NCBI GenBank assembly: GCA_003562535.1
Contig: PWUP01000095.1
Location: forward strand, 1-27,402
Source: Gammaproteobacteria bacterium
Lineage (GTDB): Bacteria > Pseudomonadota > Gammaproteobacteria > Competibacterales > Competibacteraceae
Direction: 5' to 3'
Length of the DNA: 27,402 nucleotides
Part shown: positions 23,788 to 27,402 of the stretch, one piece after another
How positions within the stretch are numbered: position 1 is the first letter of the stretch
Layout: the number at the start of each line of letters is the position of its first letter
Position numbers and translations under genes: made by a program
Notes under the pieces: model-generated
What the model saw: the letters and a program-made list of their open reading frames with translations, nothing else
Told to the model about the DNA's origin: nothing
The model's database searches: none

Positions 23788-26082
23788 ATGGCCAGTGTGA
23801 GTTTACCCCATGCCGACCAATTGGCGGTTTACGATCATCCCAGCTTGCAGAAGCGTTTTATCGAGACCCGCAGCGATGGCGGGTGTGAAGCCTCGCTGGT
23901 TTTAGAAGGGCTGCACTGCGGCGGCTGTGTACGCCGTTGTGAGCAGGGTTTAAAACGCCAGCCGGGGGTGTTGGAATTTGACGTCAATCTCACCACTCGT
24001 CGCGCTCGGGTGGTCTGGGACCCACAGCGGGTGCGCCTCAGCGAATTGCTGACCCGTTTAACCGATATAGGTTATGCCGCTTGGCCTTACGATCCGCGTC
24101 AACAAGAGCAGCGTTTGCGCCGTGAGCGTAACCGGGCACTGACTCGAATCGCCGTGGCCGGTTTCGGCATGATGCAGGTGATGATGATTGCCGTGGCGCT
24201 GTATGCGGGTGTGTATCAGGATATGGACACCGCCACTCGTGATTTTCTGCGCTGGATGAGTTTAATCATTGCTACCCCAGTGGTGTTTTACAGTGCCGTG
24301 CCGTTTTTCCTCAATGCATGGAAAGGGTTGCGTCAGGGACAATTGGTCATGGATTTGCCGGTTGCGATCGCGGTGGGGGCGGGGTATCTGGTCAGTTGCT
24401 GGGTGACGGTGTACGGCGGCCATGAGGTGTATTTCGATTCTATTGTGATGTTCACCTTTTTACTGCTGTTGGGGCGGTTCTTGGAAATGAACGCCCGCCA
24501 TCGTGCGGCGGCGTCCAGTGAGGACCTCAGCCGTCTATTACCCGCTATGGCGACCCGCATCACCGCTGACGGTCAGGAAATCATTCCGGTGACTGAGTTA
24601 CAGCGCGGTGACCAGGTGCTGGTGCGCCCCGGTGAAACCGTGCCTGCGGATGGGCGGGTCGAGGAAGGCCATAGTTCGATTGATGAAGCCTTACTCACGG
24701 GTGAAAGCCTACCGCACACTCGTTGTCCCGGCGATACGGTCATCGGTGGCACGGTGAATGTGGAAAGCCCGCTGTTGCTGCGCATTGAACAGATTGGTGA
24801 GGCGACGGTATTGGCGACCATGAATCGCTTATTGGCGCGTGCGCAGATGGAAAAACCTCGGCTAGCACGGCTGGCGGATCGGGTGGCGGGGTATTTTGTC
24901 GGCACCGTGTTATTGATTGCGCTGGCAGTCTTTTTGTATTGGTCACAGCACGCGCCGCAGGATGCCTTCTGGATTACCTTGGCGGTGCTGGTGGTCACTT
25001 GCCCCTGCGCGTTGTCACTGGCGACCCCGACAGCATTAACTGCCGCTACGGGAGCCTTGACACGTCTGGGCTTGCTAGTCACCCGCGGCCATGCCTTGGA
25101 AACCCTGGCGCGGGTGGATCATATTGTATTTGATAAAACGGGTACCCTGACCTTGGGCAAGTTGCATCTGGCCGAAGTCACCCTATTGCGGGATCGTTCT
25201 GAACATCAATGTCTGGCTATTGCGGCGGGCTTGGAAACCCGTTCCGAACATCCGATAGCTAAAGCCTTGCTGGCGGCAACGACTGAACCCCCTTGGTCGA
25301 CCTCTACCATCCATGCTACACCGGGTGCTGGGGTCGAGGGTTTGATTGACGGTACATGTTATCGGGTGGGCAGTCCGGCCTATGTCTGCGCCCTCAGTGA
25401 TACCCCGATACCGGCCGCTGCCGAGCAGGCCGGTGCGAGCACCGTAGCTTTAGGTGATGAGCAGGGGGTTCTGGCGCTGTTCACCTTAACCGATGAATTG
25501 CGCCCGCAGGTCGGTCTGGCCATCGCGGGATTACGGCGTATGGGCATGAGTTTGGAAATTCTCAGCGGTGATACGCCTGCGGCTGTAGCGCGAGTAGCGC
25601 AACAACTGGGGATTGCTGATTATCAAGGGGGGTTAAGTCCGGCGGATAAACTCACACGGCTTGCTGAGCTGCAAGGGCAGGGCAAAGTGGTGGCGATGAT
25701 TGGCGACGGGGTGAACGATTCCCCGGTGCTGGCTCGTGCCCAGGTGTCGATTGCGATGGGGGATGGTACGGATATCGCCCGCAGCAGTGCCGATATGGTG
25801 CTGATGTCCGGGGCGTTACAACGCCTGCTGGACGGAGTGAGTACCGCACGGCGTACTTTGCGGATTATTCGCCAAAACATTGTTTGCTCATTGAGTTACA
25901 ATATCTCAGTGTTGCCGTTAGCCGTCATGGGTTATCTCACGCCGTGGATGGCTGCCATTGGCATGTCGCTGAGTTCTTTAGTTGTAGTGCTCAATGCCTT
26001 ACGGCTGAGTAAACCAACCCCAGCGTCTGTTGAGCAGACTGCGGCTGACTCAGCGCCCACAAACTCGGTTGTGGAAGTCTGA
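23788..26082 (+). CDS. ccoI: Copper-translocating P-type ATPase CcoI/FixI
   Basis: 764 residues. Order: heavy-metal-associated domain with GLHCGGC (C44, C47), membrane helices, actuator domain with TGES (304-307), the ion-site motif CPC (405-407) in VVTCPCALSLATPTA, phosphorylation site DKTGT (D449), SEHPIA in the nucleotide domain, GDGVND hinge, then the last two helices. A Cys at residue 33 before the metal-binding domain is additional. P1B ATPases of the CcoI type move copper out of the cytoplasm for insertion into the CuB site of cbb3 oxidase rather than for resistance, and the position between ccoH and ccoS supports that role. AGGAG stands seven bases upstream of the ATG; the stop overlaps ccoS by one base. 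Confidence 0.95.
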   Translation: MASVSLPHADQLAVYDHPSLQKRFIETRSDGGCEASLVLEGLHCGGCVRRCEQGLKRQPGVLEFDVNLTTRRARVVWDPQRVRLSELLTRLTDIGYAAWPYDPRQQEQRLRRERNRALTRIAVAGFGMMQVMMIAVALYAGVYQDMDTATRDFLRWMSLIIATPVVFYSAVPFFLNAWKGLRQGQLVMDLPVAIAVGAGYLVSCWVTVYGGHEVYFDSIVMFTFLLLLGRFLEMNARHRAAASSEDLSRLLPAMATRITADGQEIIPVTELQRGDQVLVRPGETVPADGRVEEGHSSIDEALLTGESLPHTRCPGDTVIGGTVNVESPLLLRIEQIGEATVLATMNRLLARAQMEKPRLARLADRVAGYFVGTVLLIALAVFLYWSQHAPQDAFWITLAVLVVTCPCALSLATPTALTAATGALTRLGLLVTRGHALETLARVDHIVFDKTGTLTLGKLHLAEVTLLRDRSEHQCLAIAAGLETRSEHPIAKALLAATTEPPWSTSTIHATPGAGVEGLIDGTCYRVGSPAYVCALSDTPIPAAAEQAGASTVALGDEQGVLALFTLTDELRPQVGLAIAGLRRMGMSLEILSGDTPAAVARVAQQLGIADYQGGLSPADKLTRLAELQGQGKVVAMIGDGVNDSPVLARAQVSIAMGDGTDIARSSADMVLMSGALQRLLDGVSTARRTLRIIRQNIVCSLSYNISVLPLAVMGYLTPWMAAIGMSLSSLVVVLNALRLSKPTPASVEQTAADSAPTNSVVEV

Positions 26083-26288
26083 TGCTGTCGATTCTGTATC
26101 TTATGATTCCGCTAGCGCTGCTGTTTGTCACCGTAGCCGTTGCGATTTTCTTTCTTGCGGTGCGTTCCGGACAATTCGATGACCTCGAAGGTCCGGCGCA
26201 CCGGATTTTAGATGATGACGACTCGAATGCAGGGGATACCGCCCCTGCAGATAAGGACAACAATGACCAGCCGGATCGACGGTTGTAG
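26082..26288 (+). CDS. ccoS: cbb3 oxidase maturation protein CcoS
   Basis: 68 residues: an N-terminal transmembrane helix (ILYLMIPLALLFVTVAVAIFFLAV) followed by RSGQFDDLEGPAHRILDDDD, the diagnostic CcoS segment, and an acidic tail. CcoS is needed for incorporation of heme and copper into cbb3 oxidase. It overlaps ccoI by one base (TGATG) and closes the operon; a palindromic repeat begins nine bases after the stop. Confidence 0.94.
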   Translation: MLSILYLMIPLALLFVTVAVAIFFLAVRSGQFDDLEGPAHRILDDDDSNAGDTAPADKDNNDQPDRRL

Positions 26289-26296
26289 GTATCTAT

Positions 26297-26336
26297 AGCC
26301 CCCTCTCCCTTTGGGAGAGGGTTGGGGTAAGGGGCT
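26297..26336 (+). repeat. Dispersed palindromic repeat, copy 2 (after ccoS)
   Basis: A 9-bp perfect stem CCCTCTCCC / GGGAGAGGG with loop TTT occupies 26301-26321, followed by TTGGGGTAAGGGGCT. An outer pair AGCCCC / GGGGCT (26297-26302 with 26331-26336) can compete with it. It is homologous to 9304-9334. Placed between convergent ccoS and the arsJ-like gene, it may end or protect both transcripts, although no long T tract follows. Confidence 0.8.
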
Positions 26337-26366
26337 TTAATGGGGGGAGAGGGGACTGAATCATTA

Positions 26367-27402
26367 CTATGGGGCGGGGGTTGTGCTCAGCGATGACCGA
26401 GGTGATTTAGGTAAGCGCAGAGACAACAGTGCCGCCAGCACCACAAAGGCAGTTGACCACCACAGACAACCCACTAAGCCTTGGGTTTGGTACACCCAGC
26501 CCGATAACACCGTGCCCACCAAACGTCCACCGGCATTGGCCATGTAGTAAAAGCCGACATTCATAGCCACTTTATCGTGATCCGCATAGTGCAGAATCAG
26601 ATAGGAATGCAGTGCGGAATTGACGGCAAACACCACCCCAAACAGCAACAGTCCCCCGACCACAACCCACTCGGGGTCGAAGTCATTCATGAGGCCAATC
26701 GCCATAGCGGCGGGTAAAGCCGCCAAACCCAAAGCCCAGAGTCGGGCGCTGACTCCATCGGGCGGACGGTTGCGAAACAACTGCGGTGCCAGCGCTTGTA
26801 CCGCACCATAGCCGATCACCCATAAGGCTAAAAACCCGCCGACTTTCCAGTTATCCCAGCCGACCACAGCGGTTAAATACACCGGCAAACCGACCACAAA
26901 CCAGACATCCCGTGCGCCGAATAAAAACAGGCGAGCGCCGGACAGCCAGTTAATTTCCGGGGTATTGGCAAACACCTGACGGAATTTAGCCTTGAACTTG
27001 GTTTTGCCGATTTCCAGCGGCAACAGTACCATCGATACCACCAACACCACCGCCAGCATGGCCGAGAGTATCAGCAAGGCCCCTCGGAAACCCACCAGCG
27101 CCAGCAGCAAACCACCGACGAAAAAGCCGACGCCTTTTAAGGCATTTTTGGAGCCGGTCAGAATCGCCACCCACCGGAATAACCGGGCATCAGCCCCCCC
27201 CTGGGGATGATCCGCTGGCGGCAAGACCAGCTTGCCCCCGGCCTTGGCACTCATTTTATTGAGGTCTTTGGCAATCCCGGATAACGCCTGCGCCAGCATG
27301 ACATAGGCGACGCTGAGCCAGGCATCGGGAACCGTCAGCATCAATAAGGCGCCGATTTGCAGCGCCATACCGATGTGCATGGTGCGATTGAGACCGATAC
27401 GG
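26367..27402 (-). CDS. arsJ: ArsJ-like organoarsenical efflux transporter (partial)
   Basis: The gene enters from the right edge, so its N-terminus is missing: the frame is open through 27402, with RIGLNRTMHIGMALQIGALLML at the visible beginning. At least 344 residues remain, with about nine or ten membrane helices of the major facilitator type. Segments ARLFLFGARDVWFVVGLPVYL, GGFLALWVIGYGAVQALAPQ and NVGFYYMANAGGRLVGTVLSGW match what I know of ArsJ proteins. ArsJ exports 1-arseno-3-phosphoglycerate made by a companion glyceraldehyde-3-phosphate dehydrogenase, whose gene usually lies beside arsJ and would be outside this window. A general sugar-phosphate or uncharacterised MFS carrier is the alternative. 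It converges with the cco operon. Confidence 0.8.
   Translation of the reverse strand, partial: RIGLNRTMHIGMALQIGALLMLTVPDAWLSVAYVMLAQALSGIAKDLNKMSAKAGGKLVLPPADHPQGGADARLFRWVAILTGSKNALKGVGFFVGGLLLALVGFRGALLILSAMLAVVLVVSMVLLPLEIGKTKFKAKFRQVFANTPEINWLSGARLFLFGARDVWFVVGLPVYLTAVVGWDNWKVGGFLALWVIGYGAVQALAPQLFRNRPPDGVSARLWALGLAALPAAMAIGLMNDFDPEWVVVGGLLLFGVVFAVNSALHSYLILHYADHDKVAMNVGFYYMANAGGRLVGTVLSGWVYQTQGLVGCLWWSTAFVVLAALLSLRLPKSPRSSLSTTPAP

Noticed and set aside
24573..25082. 169-codon minus-strand open frame inside ccoI
   Set aside because: It is antisense to the conserved actuator and phosphorylation domains; Ser/Thr-rich shadow translation.

Overview
The window looks like a chromosomal segment of a respiring gammaproteobacterium. 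This rests on the overall protein style, the nagZ/methylthioinosine phosphorylase neighbourhood (also found in Pseudomonas) and the ccoNOQPGHIS layout. A DsrE-family gene and a cbb3 oxidase locus would suit a sulfur-oxidising or microaerobic relative, but I cannot name a genus. Coding density is very high, no gap exceeds about 225 bp, and I saw no tRNA, rRNA, CRISPR array, integrase or transposase.

Region 1 (1-2088, minus): three genes joined by 4-base ATGA overlaps encode an SMC-type ATPase (cut by the window edge), an MksE/JetB-like subunit and an MksF/JetA-like kleisin. This is a MksBEF/Wadjet-type condensin. A JetD nuclease, if present, would lie left of the window.

Region 2 (2217-7870, minus): a four-gene chemosensory-like operon runs CheW-like adaptor, secreted type-I periplasmic binding protein, membrane MCP-like protein, CheA-CheY hybrid. 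The MCP-like protein has a strongly altered signalling tip. The CheA-like protein has Gln where the phosphoaccepting His of its HPt domain should be, and a weakened ATP-lid motif. There is no CheR, CheB or transport permease. This is my best candidate for an undescribed system.

Region 3 (7928-13156): mazG and a Nudix hydrolase (nudF type) form a plus-strand pair, and the Nudix reading frame ends inside a dispersed palindromic repeat. They converge on an unrecognised 257-residue gene. A minus-strand run nagZ, dsrE-like, hpt, methylthioinosine phosphorylase combines cell-wall recycling with purine salvage.

Region 4 (13319-15009, plus): a partner-switching pair, a degenerate receiver fused to a PP2C/SpoIIE phosphatase, overlaps a STAS anti-sigma-factor antagonist.

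Region 5 (15013-18497, minus): serA, ilvD and a CYTH-fold gene. ilvD is split by a one-base frame change exactly on an A AAG GGG slippery heptamer.

Region 6 (18610-26288, plus): an FNR/ANR-type site and -10 element precede ccoN, ccoO, ccoQ, ccoP, ccoG, ccoH, ccoI, ccoS, a complete high-affinity oxidase with its assembly factors. A second copy of the palindromic repeat follows, and then a convergent, truncated arsJ-like transporter gene (organoarsenical efflux) running off the right edge.
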